From positions 382,886-446,885 of the forward strand of contig CAJJDO010000084.1 of NCBI GenBank assembly GCA_905183005.1: a stretch of DNA of 64,000 nt. Reading direction: 5' to 3'. Below are positions 35,800-47,615 of the stretch, piece after piece. Positions within the stretch are counted from its first letter, which is position 1; each line of letters begins with the position of its first letter. The notes below the pieces were generated by a model, which did not search any database, was not told where the DNA came from, and saw only the letters and a list, made by a program, of their open reading frames with translations. This DNA is from Paramecium pentaurelia (Eukaryota > Ciliophora > Oligohymenophorea > Peniculida > Parameciidae). Position numbers and translations under genes: made by a program.

Positions 35800-36981
35800 A
35801 TGCCAAAATAAAAAAAAAGTGCCAAAACACAAGAAAATCAAGAATAATAAGAAACCTAAATAAAATATATTAGATCATCTAAAATAGAAGAAATCGAGAA
35901 AAAATGTTCTGAATATAAAAAAATCTAAGAACAAATATAAGAATTAGGTTTTCCTGTAAATCCAGCCTCTGATTAAGTTATTAAAGAATTAATACAGAAA
36001 TAGGATTAAGTTTAATTAGGTAAATATTTAGCTTCTCATTATTGGGGAAAACAATCTGAATTACTGACCAAAATTAATGAAAAATTAGTAGAACATGGTT
36101 TTTAAGTTACAGATGACCTATAATGTGAACAAATTATTACTATTAATATCAATAATAACAATATAGGAAAAAAATATGATTATTAAAAATTATTTGAATT
36201 AAAAGACACTGCTTGTCCTTCACAATTATTAAATGTAGAACATTATAGTAGTGAAATCATAACTAAATTAGTTGAATCAACTGATAATCCTGAATTATAA
36301 TAATTATTGACTATCAGAAAGAACATCTAAGATTTATTAAATAAGTTGGATAAAATTAGAATGTTTTCAAATAAATTATAGAATATTAAATCTTAATCAG
36401 CAGAAGATAAACTATTGAAATAATTTGACAATTTAGAAAAAGACTATTACCTTGTTAAAAATACTTAATTCAACTTTGATAAATTATCCTAATAGAAAAA
36501 AACAAAGACATCAAAGAAAAAAGGAAACCATAATGAAGGTGACAATAATAAAGATATTTAATAAGATAAAGATAAAAATTAAGAAGAACAAGTTTAAAAA
36601 GATAATGATTAATAAGATTAAAACTAATTTAATACTAATCAAGAACAATCAGATAAAGAAAAATAATAAAAGAAATCTAAACAAAGATAACCAAAGAATA
36701 AGGCATAAATAAATGAAAATTAAGATGGAGAATAAAATCCAGAAAAACTACAAAATAAAAAAGAAAAGAAAACAAAAAAGACAGAAGCTAAATAAGAAAA
36801 AATAACTGAAAATTAAGAATTATAAAAATAAAGTTAAAATGGTAAAGAATAAGTGGATCATTAAAATAATACAAAAAATGAATCAAAATAGAAAAAAAAA
36901 AAAAAAAATAACTAATAATAAATATTAGAAGATCCAAAATAAAAAAAATTAGATTAGTTTTTTTAAAAAAAAAAAATTTGA
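35800..36981 (+). CDS. Lysine-rich protein with C-terminal PIP-box
   Basis: 393 residues without intron. The first 215 residues look folded and helical (SKIEEIEKKCSEYKKIQEQI, LGFPVNPASDQVIKELIQKQ, CPSQLLNVEHYSSEIITKLV). The rest is a long Lys/Gln/Glu/Asn-rich tail. The very end reads QKKLDQFFQKKKI: this is the canonical PCNA-interacting motif Q-x-x-L-x-x-F-F at the extreme C-terminus, flanked by lysines, as in replication and repair proteins. The frame was verified base by base to the stop. I infer a PCNA-bound nuclear protein. The N-terminal region was not assigned to any known PIP-box family. Confidence 0.7.
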
Positions 36982-37200
36982 TGATTTAATATTAGATATT
37001 AAAATTATAGGATATTCTATTCTTTCTATTAAACTATCTTATTTTTTATTAACATTAAAATTTTATGTATAATTTAATGAGTTTTATTTTTATAATATAG
37101 AAACAATGAAAGAGTTAAATTATAATGATAAAATTAATACTGTTTGACTAATATTATAAATTAAGTAATTAAATTTTATCAACTCTTTTTTGATGATTAT

Positions 37201-37720
37201 TGCCATTCTTTAAACTTAGGATCCTCATGCAATTTTTCCATATGATATTTTGTTAGCTATTATTTATTTTATTCAAACTCTTATAGAGACTATTTTATAT
37301 AGCATTATTCATATATTGTTTTCTATTTAGTACACTATCTAAATCTAGAGCTATAAATTATTATTACTTTGTAAGCTATAAAATTAGAACCAAACAAATT
37401 GAAATAAATATTAGGGTCTCAATAATAATCTCATTCTATTAGTCTTCTAAGACAAAAAACAATGACATCCAAAATTGAGGTTTGCTAATTTAAATTAATT
37501 AATAAATATCAGATCCAATTGTGCTTTAATCCTACATAATTTATAAGTTTGGCGGGACTGGTATTTAAATTATAATACTTATATAATTCTTAATTATTAC
37601 ATTAAATTATAATTATTTTATAATATTCAAGTTTTGAGTTAAATGAAATTTTAGAAATTTTTCATTAAGCATATAATTAAGTAAAATCTGTATTTAAAGT
37701 TGCTTTAACTCTTTTTTTGA
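37201..37720 (+). pseudogene. TGA-interrupted gene relic
   Basis: Unrecognised. One plus-strand frame reads DPHAIFPYDILLAIIYFIQT, IETILYSIIHILFSIQYTIQ, then after an in-frame TGA GLNNNLILLVFQDKKQ, a second TGA, and LRFANLNQLINIRSNCALIL plus LQVWRDWYLNYNTYIILNYY up to TGA at 37718-37720. Hydrophobic, so perhaps once a membrane protein. The flanks 36982-37200 are AT-rich without a gene. Confidence 0.4.
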
Positions 37721-38304
37721 GAAAAGTCAGAACACAATAATATTTATTAATCTTATTTTAAAAATAGATTTACATAATGTAAAAATAACTATTTTTTGTG
37801 ATTAAGTAAAAGATGAAGATAAGAAAAAAATTCAAATTTTATATTGTGAATGCAATATGATTTGAAATAGCTCTAAAAATAATATATAATTCATTTTTTC
37901 CTATTTAATTTACAAGAAAGGAAGAATTATGATTATTAATAAATTATTACGATGCATATATATATTGTATTACAATTTTATGGATAATTTATAATATTAT
38001 ATAAATTATTGTTTAAAAATAATAATAATTATTATGTTGTAAATTTTTTAATATTTTACTAAATATGATTGTCTAACATTTAAGAAATTGATATCCTTTT
38101 GATTTTTTGTTTATAGTTTTATTAGTTAAGTATTGTATGATCAATTTCATTTTTAAATTGCTCTTATAATCTCTTAATAATTTAAGATATTCTTATAATA
38201 TGTATCAAAAATATAAAAGAAAGCTATTTAAGAAATTTTTCTGTGATCATATATAGTAAGATAAAATAAAAGGTAAATAAAAATTGATTATGATATTGTG
38301 CAAA
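37721..38304. other. Intergenic, nothing recognised
   Basis: About 580 AT-rich bases between a relic and the 3' end of the lysozyme gene. Short homopolymers and TGA codons occur in all frames. I see no gene, RNA or repeat here. Confidence 0.5.
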
Positions 38305-39010
38305 TCAATAAAAGTTCAAGTCAACATCAGCATTGCAGACAGTTTGATCTCCATTATATTATTTTATGTTGGGAGTAGTCCATCCACCAAATGAATATTT
38401 AGCATAGTCAGAAAATGATGGGTTATTATCATAATGAGCATACCAAAGTGGTAATGACGTAAATTTAGCACATGCTGAAACAGATCCAAAAATAGTTTCC
38501 CATTAATATTTGCTAGAATAAATACCTACTAGCTTTCCTTTGTTTTTAAAATTTGTGATCAAATCATTCAAGAAATTACAATTTCCGGTGTAATCAGAAC
38601 TACTCCATCCACAACCAGTACTTGGATTAGTTTCAACATCCAACCAAATAGTACCATATAATCCATTAGTTGAGTACTCTTCTTCTGATCCTAATGCACT
38701 TATAAAATCTGAGACCTACTAAGCAGCTGTAATTTCTAGGAAATGTAAATTCTAATAAATTACTTCCTTTGCATGGGAAGAAATATGCATCTGTAATTAA
38801 TCCTGCAGCTTAAGCATTTTTCATATTGGTTGCAGCATTTGGATCAACTGCTCCGTAACTTCGATATCCACGAATAATGGCAAACTGATAACCTGCATTT
38901 TTGAAACAGGTAAAATTGTTAAAGGCATCAGCTATATCTATACCTTTAACGGCTAATGATGTTGTGATTAAACAACTGATGATGCAAAAAATGATGATAT
39001 TTTATTACAT
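38305..39010 (-). CDS. Secreted GH25 lysozyme (muramidase)
   Basis: Hydrolyses peptidoglycan, probably in food vacuoles or outside the cell. 225 residues, intron at 38736-38763. A signal peptide is clear (MQQNIIIFCIISCLITTSLA, residues 1-20). The mature protein starts VKGIDIADAF, the glycoside-hydrolase-25 opening with catalytic-site Asp25. FAIIRGYRSYGAVDPNAATN, AAGLITDAYFFPCKG, the catalytic TIWLDVETN (Asp and Glu), GKLVGIYSSKYQWETIFG, LPLWYAHYDNNPSF and the end QYNGDQTVCNADVDLNFY follow. The order and length match the nematode/protist type of GH25. The family is bacterial or phage in origin, and the intron shows the gene is fully adapted here. Confidence 0.92.
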
Positions 39011-39032
39011 TGTAAAAAATTAATTGATGAAA

Positions 39033-39176
39033 TCACATAATACATCTTTAGTGAAAGTTTAACAAAATAGTTCCAAGTTTATCTAAACAAGTCCAAGTCA
39101 TCTATGTTATTCTTTTTCCTTGACTTTTTTTTACAAATACAGCCATAATAATTAACCATAAGATTAGTATTCTCAT
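39033..39176 (-). CDS. Possible small secreted peptide (47 aa)
   Basis: A 47-residue frame just upstream of the lysozyme gene on the same strand. It starts with a hydrophobic leader MRILILWLIIMAVFVKKSQG that looks like a signal peptide, followed by a short basic segment with two cysteines (TCLDKLG, HQRCIM). No family. It may be a real small secreted protein, a first exon, or a relic. Its closeness to the lysozyme start (23 bases) and the leader are the only support. Confidence 0.3.
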
Positions 39177-39499
39177 TGCATTAAGGAATGGACACATTTG
39201 TTATTTTAATTATGAACCCTTAATTTCTATAATTGGTTTAAAAACAATAATTTTATGGACTATAAATAGTCTAATTTGTATACTAATCTATATATATCTT
39301 AAGATTATGGTTAATAATTTTATGAGAAATTACAAAAAATGATAATTTTCAATGAATTTCCTTTAATATTTATACTTCTAGTTCAAATTAAAAATGAATT
39401 TAACGTAAAAACAAACATAATCTTATTAGAAGTATAAATTCTTATTTAATATTCAGATTTAGAAATAATTGTTTCATTTGAATTAAGCAATTTATAATA
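39177..39499. other. Intergenic with a 12-base inverted repeat
   Basis: 323 AT-rich bases between divergent genes. An inverted repeat with 12-base arms (TTTATACTTCTA at 39369-39380 and its complement at 39427-39438) is separated by 46 bases. No gene or RNA recognised. The hairpin could be a regulatory or transcript-end structure but may be chance. Confidence 0.4.
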
Positions 39500-42214
39500 A
39501 TGAAATAACATGCCAATAACTATTTTGTTAAGAAAATAACCAAACCAATTTCACAAGTTAGTACAAATTCGGCAGTTACAAGATCAAATGAATTAAAGCC
39601 AACTTCTTATTTAACCTTTAGTAGAAGTAAACATAGAAGAAAGAATGAGACAGCTATTAAATTACCAGAGTTGCAGCCCAGTTCTGCTCGTGCTAAAACT
39701 GAATAAGATTAAACAGCCTAAAATGAATTCAAAAAATCAATTGTCATTATTAGTAGAAAACCAAGTGCTACATTAATCTCTCAAAGAATCAAAACTTCAC
39801 CCTCCATCTAACTTTGGGAACCAGAATAGCTATCAAAACCAACTATTGAGGAAGTATAAGAGATAACTCCGAAATTCTATGATGTTCTTTGTGAGGAGTT
39901 GATATTAAGTTAAAAGTAGTCTAAAATCAAAGAGAAAAGTCATATATTTTGTAAGACCAAATTAAATGAATATGATAAATTTTAGGAGAAAAGCTCTAGA
40001 ATGATTAGAAAGATAATTCAATTGCTTAAAACTCATAGAGAAAGAAATGAAGAAAGAGAATTGAAAAGTAAAACTATGATTGAAACTTAAATGGCCAAAT
40101 CTAACATTTTTTTTCATGCTCACACTTATTATTTACCTGAATAACCTCATTTTAATTAGAAAGAGCTACTCTTTCAATAATAATTATCAGCTATACCCAA
40201 AAGACATACAAAATATAGTTCATAGTTAACATTAACTCATCAAGCTGAATCATTTAAACCAATGAAGAGTTTAATTGAAGAAATTAAAGAAAAATAATAA
40301 GATCCAATTAAATAAGCTTCAATTTGTCTTGTATCACCTAATTGTCAATCTAATAATAAGAAAAAAATTAAACTAGTAATTGAGTGCATAGAAGAATAGA
40401 AATATAATAAGTTAGAGTTTTTAGTACCTGATTATATGGAAGAAGATTAATTAGTTTCAGTTCAAATTATAAATAATGTAGTAGAATCCAAAGATACCAA
40501 AAAATCAAATATCTATTCTTTGGTTTCAAAAAATATGTTTAGCAAGTAATCAAATTTATTATATTAGAAAAATGAATTAAATTTAGAATCTTAATGGATC
40601 AATAATAGAGGAATTTAATTCTGATAAAGCAACATAATTCACTAGATACTACTTATAAAATTATGTGTTAAAATGTATAAATTAAAAGAAAATCAAAGAA
40701 AAAAAAGATGCAGAACCTTTATTGAATATAATGAAATAAGATTCAAAATAAGAACAATAGATATTTAATTCAAAAACACCTCTGGATTACTCTATTATTG
40801 TAATTATTAATTATAGTTAAGAAAGACTTTTAAACTACCAAGTTTTTTGACATAAATAGTGAGATTTATAGATGTATTGAGCCATATGATTCATAAGATT
40901 CTAGTATGATATCTGACAATAGTTTCCTTAATGATAAAAGCTATATAGATTTTTCAACAGATTAGGGAATTAAACTTAAATTCCTAATTGCATCAAAGTT
41001 AATTGATCCATGTGTAATTAAAGAAAAATTAATTAAATTTATCATATCAACTATCTCTGATGAATCAAAAAATGTTTTACTTCATTAAGAAATTATGGCT
41101 TTTGCAAATTAAGTTGAATAAGTCATTCATATAGATTATGATTTACCGCATCAACCACGTAAATTAATAATAAATATACTTAGATTTGGAAGCTCTAAAT
41201 CGACTCTTCCTTCGAATTAATAAAAATGATAGAAAAAAATTTCTGAAATCTTTTTTTAAGAAATTTGAAATTATTAGTATTGGATTATTTGAAGATTGCT
41301 TTAAACATTAACTTAATAATGAAGAGAAAACATTTGTTAAATTATGTTATCAATAATAAAGTAATAGTTTAACTGATAATACTTCTATAAAATATTCCAA
41401 TATGCTGAAATCTAGACATTATAGAGAAACTACTATAGAAACTATTCCAAAATAATAGACAAACTTAATGATATTATCTCTGCCTCCTGCTGCTATAAAA
41501 AGTAGATCAGAATCTCCTTCTAATCTTGTATTTATTTATATTCTATAATTAAGAGCGACTCTAGAACATAGAAAAACAGTCGTTAAAATTAATAAGTTCT
41601 CATTAAAAATATGTTTAAAAGTAAATAATGTTTTTAATTAAATTTTAGAACAGTCATAAAGATTTTTGCAAGTATAAACATCTTCAAAGTTTTAAATACA
41701 ATAATAAACTCCTTAAGTATAAAAACTCTCAATAGTAAAAGAGAAAGAATAATAAAATATAAATAAATAGACATAGAAAATTAATTTGAATTAAATTTAA
41801 AATAATCTAAAATAATTATCAATGGACCCATAATCATTATTATTAAGAAATATGATGATTCAAAAAACAAAAAATGATGATAAAACTTTACATGAAAGAA
41901 TATTTCTGATGGTTTATGAACATAGACTTTAAGATTTAAAAGAAATTCTTAAATTAGAAACATCAATAGATTTAAATTACTAAAATGATGATGGTGACAC
42001 AATGCTAATTTCAGCATCTTAATGTGGAGCTGCTTCAATAGTAGAATTCTTAATTAAAAATGGTGCTGATGTTTCAATTCAAAATGTATTATTTTTATTC
42101 AAAATTATATAGTATAATGGATAAACAGCAATGGATGTAGCATTAAAAAACTATTAATTCTAAACTGCAGATATAATATTTAAATATCTTTATCCAGATA
42201 ATAAAAATTTATGA
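39500..42214 (+). CDS. Large protein with C-terminal ankyrin repeats
   Basis: 854 residues, six introns: 40546-40567, 40800-40821, 41159-41183, 41528-41553, 41621-41648, 42086-42112. Most of the protein is polar and unassigned. Mid segments such as EIYRCIEPYDSQDSSMISD and KLKFLIASKLIDPCVIKEKL, then HLEALNRLFLRINKNDRKKF, look folded. The C-terminal 110 residues contain ankyrin repeats: LHERIFLMVYEHRLQDLKEI, NYQNDDGDTMLISASQCGAA, SIVEFLIKNGADVSIQN and YNGQTAMDVALKNYQFQTAD. Introns 2 and 4 end in AAG; each was chosen because it alone restores the frame. The stop lies 24 bases from the convergent gene's stop. Confidence 0.7.
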
Positions 42215-42238
42215 GCACATTGATTTTATGTAAATATA

Positions 42239-44076
42239 TCACTTTGGAGTCAAATATTTAGCTTTAGAATATATCTTTATTGGTTATAAGAAAGACTAAT
42301 ATTATTAATGTTTAATTGTTCCACTAGCCATCAATGAAGTCAAGAGTTATTCTGAACGTCCTTATTATAGTAATAATAAAGCATTCCTTAAACTTTAATT
42401 ACTTTGTTTTTTCCATTTTAAAATCTCATTTAATTCTAATTCTTCTTTCTCTTATGTTTAATATCTCTTTTGTTTTTTTGGGAATGTTAATTGTTCATTT
42501 TATTATAATTTTTAATCTCCAGAACATACTTATACATAATCTATTGGTTTTAAAGTTAATCGTTCAATAGATTTATTATTATTTTATTTTTTGATAGAAT
42601 AATTATTTTATTTAATATGTTCAGTATTATTATTATTATTATTATTAACAATTCCATCTTCTAATTTTCTATTTTCTGGAGCATATTATGATCTTCTAAA
42701 TTTATAATTTTTTCTCTAACCTTAAATCTCTATGCTACTACTTAATTAATCAATTAATTAATATTATTTATCTTCATCTTTAAATTGATTATCTAATTGT
42801 TTCAATATAGGATTTTTATTTGCTTGATAACTTTAATGTACATTAGTTTCAACTTTAAAACTATCTTCTAATGTGTATTAAGTCAAAGATCTCAAATTTG
42901 ATTAATCTTTTATTATTTATTAATTATTTTATTTTAAATTAAGTGAATCATCATTTTATTCATGTATGATTTAGTTTTATCTAACATTATTAACTTAATT
43001 GAAAATCATAGTATTTAAATTTCTTATTCTATTTTTTAATTTTTATTATCTATCTGAAACTCTTATTTTTTCATATTCACAAAAAGATTCATTTTTATTA
43101 ACTCTCTTAATTGATTATTGAAATGATTTATTTCTTTCACTATCATTTGAATTTAAACTATTGACCATACTAATTTTTTCTGTTTCTATTTGAATTTAAC
43201 TTAAATTAGGTTATATTTTAGATTATTTAATAATTTTTATCTAATTTCCATTAAATGTACATTCTCTTAATTTTTATGTAAATAATTATTTTAATTTATC
43301 ATTCTCATAATATTTATCTTCAAATAATTTAATTTATTAATAGTAATTTTTGATTGTTTATTAAATTTATGAATTTCTTTACATTAATTTATTAAATTTA
43401 TATTCATAAGTGCTTGATAAAGTGTCATAATTAATAATTGGTTAGATTAATTATGGATTGATTAATTGAAATTATGGTACATCTTGTATTGAAAATATTG
43501 ATATTTCTCTTAAAGGACGAGTGTTAGGTTTCATTTCAAATAGTTTAAGATTGAGAATCAAATAAGGTTATTGATAATCTGGATTTCTTAGATTGAAATA
43601 CTTTGATTGTAGAAGTGAGATATAATCAAAATCTTATTTGTTATTAACTATTTTTGGCTACAAAGGTTCTTCTTAGAGTCGAGTTGAGAGAGAGGTAACT
43701 AATCGTAACTATTATAGGGATTCACTTCTACCCTTTATTATTTAAAGACTTCTTCAAGTGTTATTCCTCCATAATTTATTTACTTTAAACTTTAAGTAAA
43801 CTTCAAATGTTCTCGAATTTGTAAAGCTGAATTAACAGGAAAATACATTTTATAATAGGTGAATGTCAAATTAACTATTTAGACAAAAGAATTCTAAAAA
43901 TAATCTAAATCTAATTAAGGCCATCTCTCTGTTTTTAATATAGTATTTTCAACCTTTTAATTAACTTAGTCAATTTCCAAAATGAGCTCATTTTATTCAT
44001 TGAGTTACATTTTAGATAAGAGAATTAAATGTTCTCTTTTAACAAAAAGTGAAACAATCTTATTTTTCATTTTCAT
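42239..44076 (-). CDS. Hypothetical Asn/Gln-rich protein (602 aa)
   Basis: 602 residues with one intron at 43633-43661. The start was taken at the upstream of two in-frame ATGs six bases apart. Unknown family. The N-terminus has a coil (LSKMQLNEQNELILEIDQVN) and YFQNSFVQIVNLTFTYYKMY. The middle is very Asn/Gln/Lys/Ser-rich with a short poly-N. The C-terminus contains KEELELNEILKWKKQSNQSL and RNALLLLQQGRSEQLLTSLM, a helical ending. Long low-complexity segments limit what can be inferred. Confidence 0.6.
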
Positions 44077-44141
44077 TTGCTTTTTATTTTATGAAGATTG
44101 TATAAATTTTATATATATAAAAATTATAATGTATATATAAT

Positions 44142-44878
44142 TCATATTTTCTCTATTTATTTTTCATTAACAATAAAACTTGAATCTTCACTTATATATA
44201 GAAGAGTATCTTTAATAGATTTTGCATAATCAATCAGAATGTCAAAGTCAGAAATTACTCTAGACATCTTTACATCCTAACCATATATTAATTTATAAGT
44301 AGATTCTATTGCCAATTATTGATTCTCCATATTTTTATCTCCAATATTGTAAAAATATTCAAGTGGAATGTGTTAATCTACTTAATGAAATTTATCATTA
44401 ATAAGTCCATTTTCTGTGCTCAAAAGATCACAAATAACCTTTATTTTTTATAAGTTGTTACTTGAGCTTAAATTTCCCAATTCTTCTCTAATCCTAAAAC
44501 ATATATCCCACTAATTTAATGAGGATCATCTGTTAAGGGAATATTGATTCCTTTTTTTAATAATGTTTATTCATTCACTGTTGTTTCAGTATGAAGTTTA
44601 TTATGATATAATCCAAGTAATTGAGGATAGAGTGTTGTATATTCAAATAATGTGAATGAATTCTAAATTGGATGTGACTTACCTATAATCAATATTGGAT
44701 TTTTGGAATGTTATGCTTTTTTTTATACATAACTAAATTTTGAAATGGTATTAATATCATATATGATATTGAAGTTAAATTCGATTGAATTAGAAATGAA
44801 CAATTTAGCATTCTGAATTTCTGTATATTTAGAAGCTACTCTTTAATCTAAAATGATATTTTTGAATTATTTCCACAT
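44142..44878 (-). CDS. HDHD5/CECR5-like HAD-hydrolase fragment
   Basis: 237 residues if started at the ATG at 44878, with an intron at 44439-44461. The body resembles the HDHD5 (CECR5) branch of HAD hydrolases: NPILIIGKSHPI, TLYPQLLGLYHNKLHTE, INIPLTDDPHQISGIYVLGL, KNWEIQAQVICDLLSTENG, LAIESTYKLIYGQD and DILIDYAKSIKDTLLY. The HAD signature DxDG at the N-terminus is absent. Upstream, the frame stays protein-like (FLNIEKQICIYLANALSI) back to an ATG at 44992. That ATG is followed by a TGA at 44960-44962 and overlaps the divergent START gene. So this is probably an N-terminally truncated, inactive copy. Confidence 0.5.
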
Positions 44879-44985
44879 AATATTATTATATGAATAAATG
44901 CATCTAATGGATAAAGCATTTGCTAAGTAAATGCATATCTATTTTTCAATATTCAAAAATCAAAAGTTCAGATCAGAATTATTAG

Positions 44986-45913
44986 ATGTCATAGTTTAGT
45001 TAGGTTGAGTTTAATCCAGACTAAGAGATTAAAAATAATTTGAAGGTAGAACTAAAGAATGAAAGTAAACAAAATATCACTTATAAATTAGATTATGAAA
45101 CTGAATTAGCTACATAAGATCTAGAAACTAAAGTTTAATCATAAAATTAAAAGTTATTGGAAAAATCCAATGATTTTGATATTCAACATAATCAAATTGA
45201 TTTAAGTAAAGCAAGAGAGTTCATTCAGAATATTCCTAACTAAGATCTAAAAAATGTTGAAATGCTAACAGAAATTGGTATCTAGGCTATAGAAATATTT
45301 AAAACTTAACTTGAAGATTGTGAAAACTATGAACTGCTTGAAAATAACCAAGATGAATTTGCTTTTTGGATTAGATATTATGAAACACCAGAAAAGTTTT
45401 AAATTGCTTAAATGAGATATAAGTTCACACTCAACACAACAATTTAAAATTATATTTCTTTTATGAGAGACTTATAACTATAAAAGTAATTAGATTCTTC
45501 TGTGGATTAGTTTGAATCTCATTATTCAGATGAAAGATTACAAATCAATTACTTGAGATATAAGAAAATACTTTTTATGGATCCAAGAGATTTTCTATAT
45601 ATCAAATATACAAAATTTATTGAAGATGATACTGTGATTGAAATTAGTAAATCATTTGAAAATTAAGACTTTTAACCATAGTATATCTATATTTTAATAT
45701 AGTGTTCCAACAAATAAATAAACAACTAGAGCTATTCTATTATTAAGTGGTAATTTCATAAAATAAGTGGAACCAAATAAAATTGAAATTTTAACATTCT
45801 CTGAATGTAATATGAAGTTAAAATTAAAACCAGCTATGACTAAAACAGCTAGCAAAAATGAAATTAAGAAATTGATAAAAAAATATCGTGATCATTTTAA
45901 TTCAATTTAATGA
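44986..45913 (+). CDS. START-domain lipid-transfer-like protein
   Basis: 301 residues, intron at 45681-45702. The C-terminal 200 residues resemble a StAR-related lipid-transfer (START) domain: NVEMLTEIGIQAIEIFKTQL, FAFWIRYYETPEKFQIAQMR, LQINYLRYKKILFMDPRDFL, SVPTNKQTTRAILLLSGNFI, KQVEPNKIEILTFSECNMKL and a final helix KNEIKKLIKKYRDHF. This suggests binding or moving a lipid between membranes. The N-terminal 75 residues are Gln-rich. Its ATG overlaps the alternative upstream start of the opposite-strand HDHD5-like gene, another reason to reject that start. Confidence 0.7.
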
Positions 45914-46073
45914 TAATTAATTATTATCATCTCTTTAATGTCCAATATATCTAATAAAAAAAATGAACACAAAATTCTAATAAAGATTATTTTTATTTCA
46001 ATTAATTATTTTATGTTATCAATTATTAATTTATTTGATAATCATAACTTAAATTAATTTATTTACTCGTTAA

Positions 46074-46645
46074 ATGAACTTAGATTAAGCATTCACATTT
46101 GGATAGGATTGTTATAATCAAGATTTAATCAACCCATCTAAGCATCCTAAAATCAGTAAAAAATCACCATTTTATTCAATTGTCAAACCAACTACGTATT
46201 TTTGTCACAATAATCAAGATCACAAAAAAACTATAGAATTAAAGATCCTTCTGTCTAATAATTAGCATAGACAATTTAAAAGAATACTAATAAGGAGAAT
46301 TACAATTCTCATTAATAAAATGTTGTGTTACCTAAACATACACGTAATCCAACTGATCTTAATTTAATAAGATTTGATACATCTCCGAATTCGAAAATAG
46401 AAATCTCGAATAATTCAAGAAACAATAACTCATAATAAGATCACTAAAGAAGACTTTCATTCAATACTCCCAATCAAACTATTAGAACTTCATTACCCCC
46501 TGTTAATAATCAAGAAAAATATAAAAAAATAGCCATTGCAATGAAAGAACTTATCTAAAAACAAAAATATAGTTATGAAATTGGAGATTATGAATAAATG
46601 GAGTATATTTTTGAAAAACTTGATTTACTATGTGATTAACTTTGA
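46074..46645 (+). CDS. Hypothetical polar protein (182 aa)
   Basis: 182 residues with one 23-base intron at 46196-46218 ending in AAG. Unknown. Mostly Ser/Thr/Asn/Gln/Pro-rich (PSKHPKISKKSPFYSIVKP, RFDTSPNSKIEISNNSRNNN). A helical C-terminus follows (EKYKKIAIAMKELIQKQ, then EQMEYIFEKLDLLCDQL). The other possible acceptor would give a 41-base intron, which is too long for this genome. No localisation signal. Confidence 0.55.
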
Positions 46646-46797
46646 TAAATATATATATATAATTAATAATATTACATAATTTAATGAGTAATGCATATTT
46701 TGTATAAAAATTATTAACAAAAGAAGTTTTGTATTTACAATAAAATTTACCATAAAATTTCTTATCATTTTATAATCTACAAATCCTTTATTATTAA

Positions 46798-47615
46798 GAT
46801 TATATCATCAGAAGAAACTTTAAAATTTATAGGATAATATTCTAAATTACCTCAATTGACTAATAAGAATAATAAATTAGAGTTATATTACTATAAATTA
46901 TAGACATTAATATTCAAAAATAATATAATAGAATCCTTTTTAGAAAATGATAATTTATAGAATGATATTCTAAACTTATCAACATAATACTTGATTTCAT
47001 TTCTGGATTTAATTTTTAATTCATATACGATATTTCTTAAAATGAAACTGTCAAACTCAGATCTCTTTCAATGAATCTTAAGAAAGTAAAGTTAAAACTA
47101 TATAGTTAGTTGCCTTATTTAAAATCAAATATACGTATCTGATCGTTTAGTCAATAAAGCTATTATTTTCAATTAAATAGAATAGACAAATAAATTGTTT
47201 AATAATTAAAAAATGCTAATCTTAAACTTAAATATTTTTGAGTCATCATAAATGTTTATAAAAACCTGAAGAATTTAATTATTGGAATCATTTTTAAACT
47301 AATTCAACCTAACTTTTTATTAGATAGAAATTTAAGATTATGAATTTGATTAATTTTTTAAGGAAATTTATGAAATTCATATCAATTAAATTATTGAAAT
47401 AATGGAATTATTAATTAATCCTTTTAGATTAAAATATATTTATGTTGTTGAAGGATTTAGAAATGGAAGCCTTACAATATAAAATTCTAATCATACAACA
47501 ATTAATTGAATATAACCAACCTTTTTATAAAAAAACTCTTGCCAAATTTAATAAAAGATAAATTAAAGAGTTTATAAAATAATCTATTTATATTGATGTT
47601 ATATCAAATAAATGA
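46798..47615 (+). pseudogene. Frame-shifted gene relic
   Basis: Plus-strand protein-like text in several frames: SSEETLKFIGQYSKLPQLTN, LENDNLQNDILNLSTQYLIS, LDLIFNSYTIFLKMKL up to a TGA. A second block has KPEEFNYWNHFQTNS and LEMEALQYKILIIQQLIEYN, then FYKKTLAKFNKRQIKEFIKQ, ending at TGA 47613-47615. No intron set I could find joins the blocks. I infer a decayed gene. No family recognised. Confidence 0.4.

Noticed and set aside
39369..39438. Inverted repeat as a transposon end or internal eliminated sequence
   Set aside because: Arms are only 12 bases, there is no flanking TA duplication pattern tied to it and no coding content between the arms.
42334..42570. Plus-strand hydrophobic frame looking like a membrane protein
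   Set aside because: Antisense to the Lys/Glu/Asn-rich C-terminus of the 602-residue gene, which produces Leu/Ile/Phe-rich text automatically.
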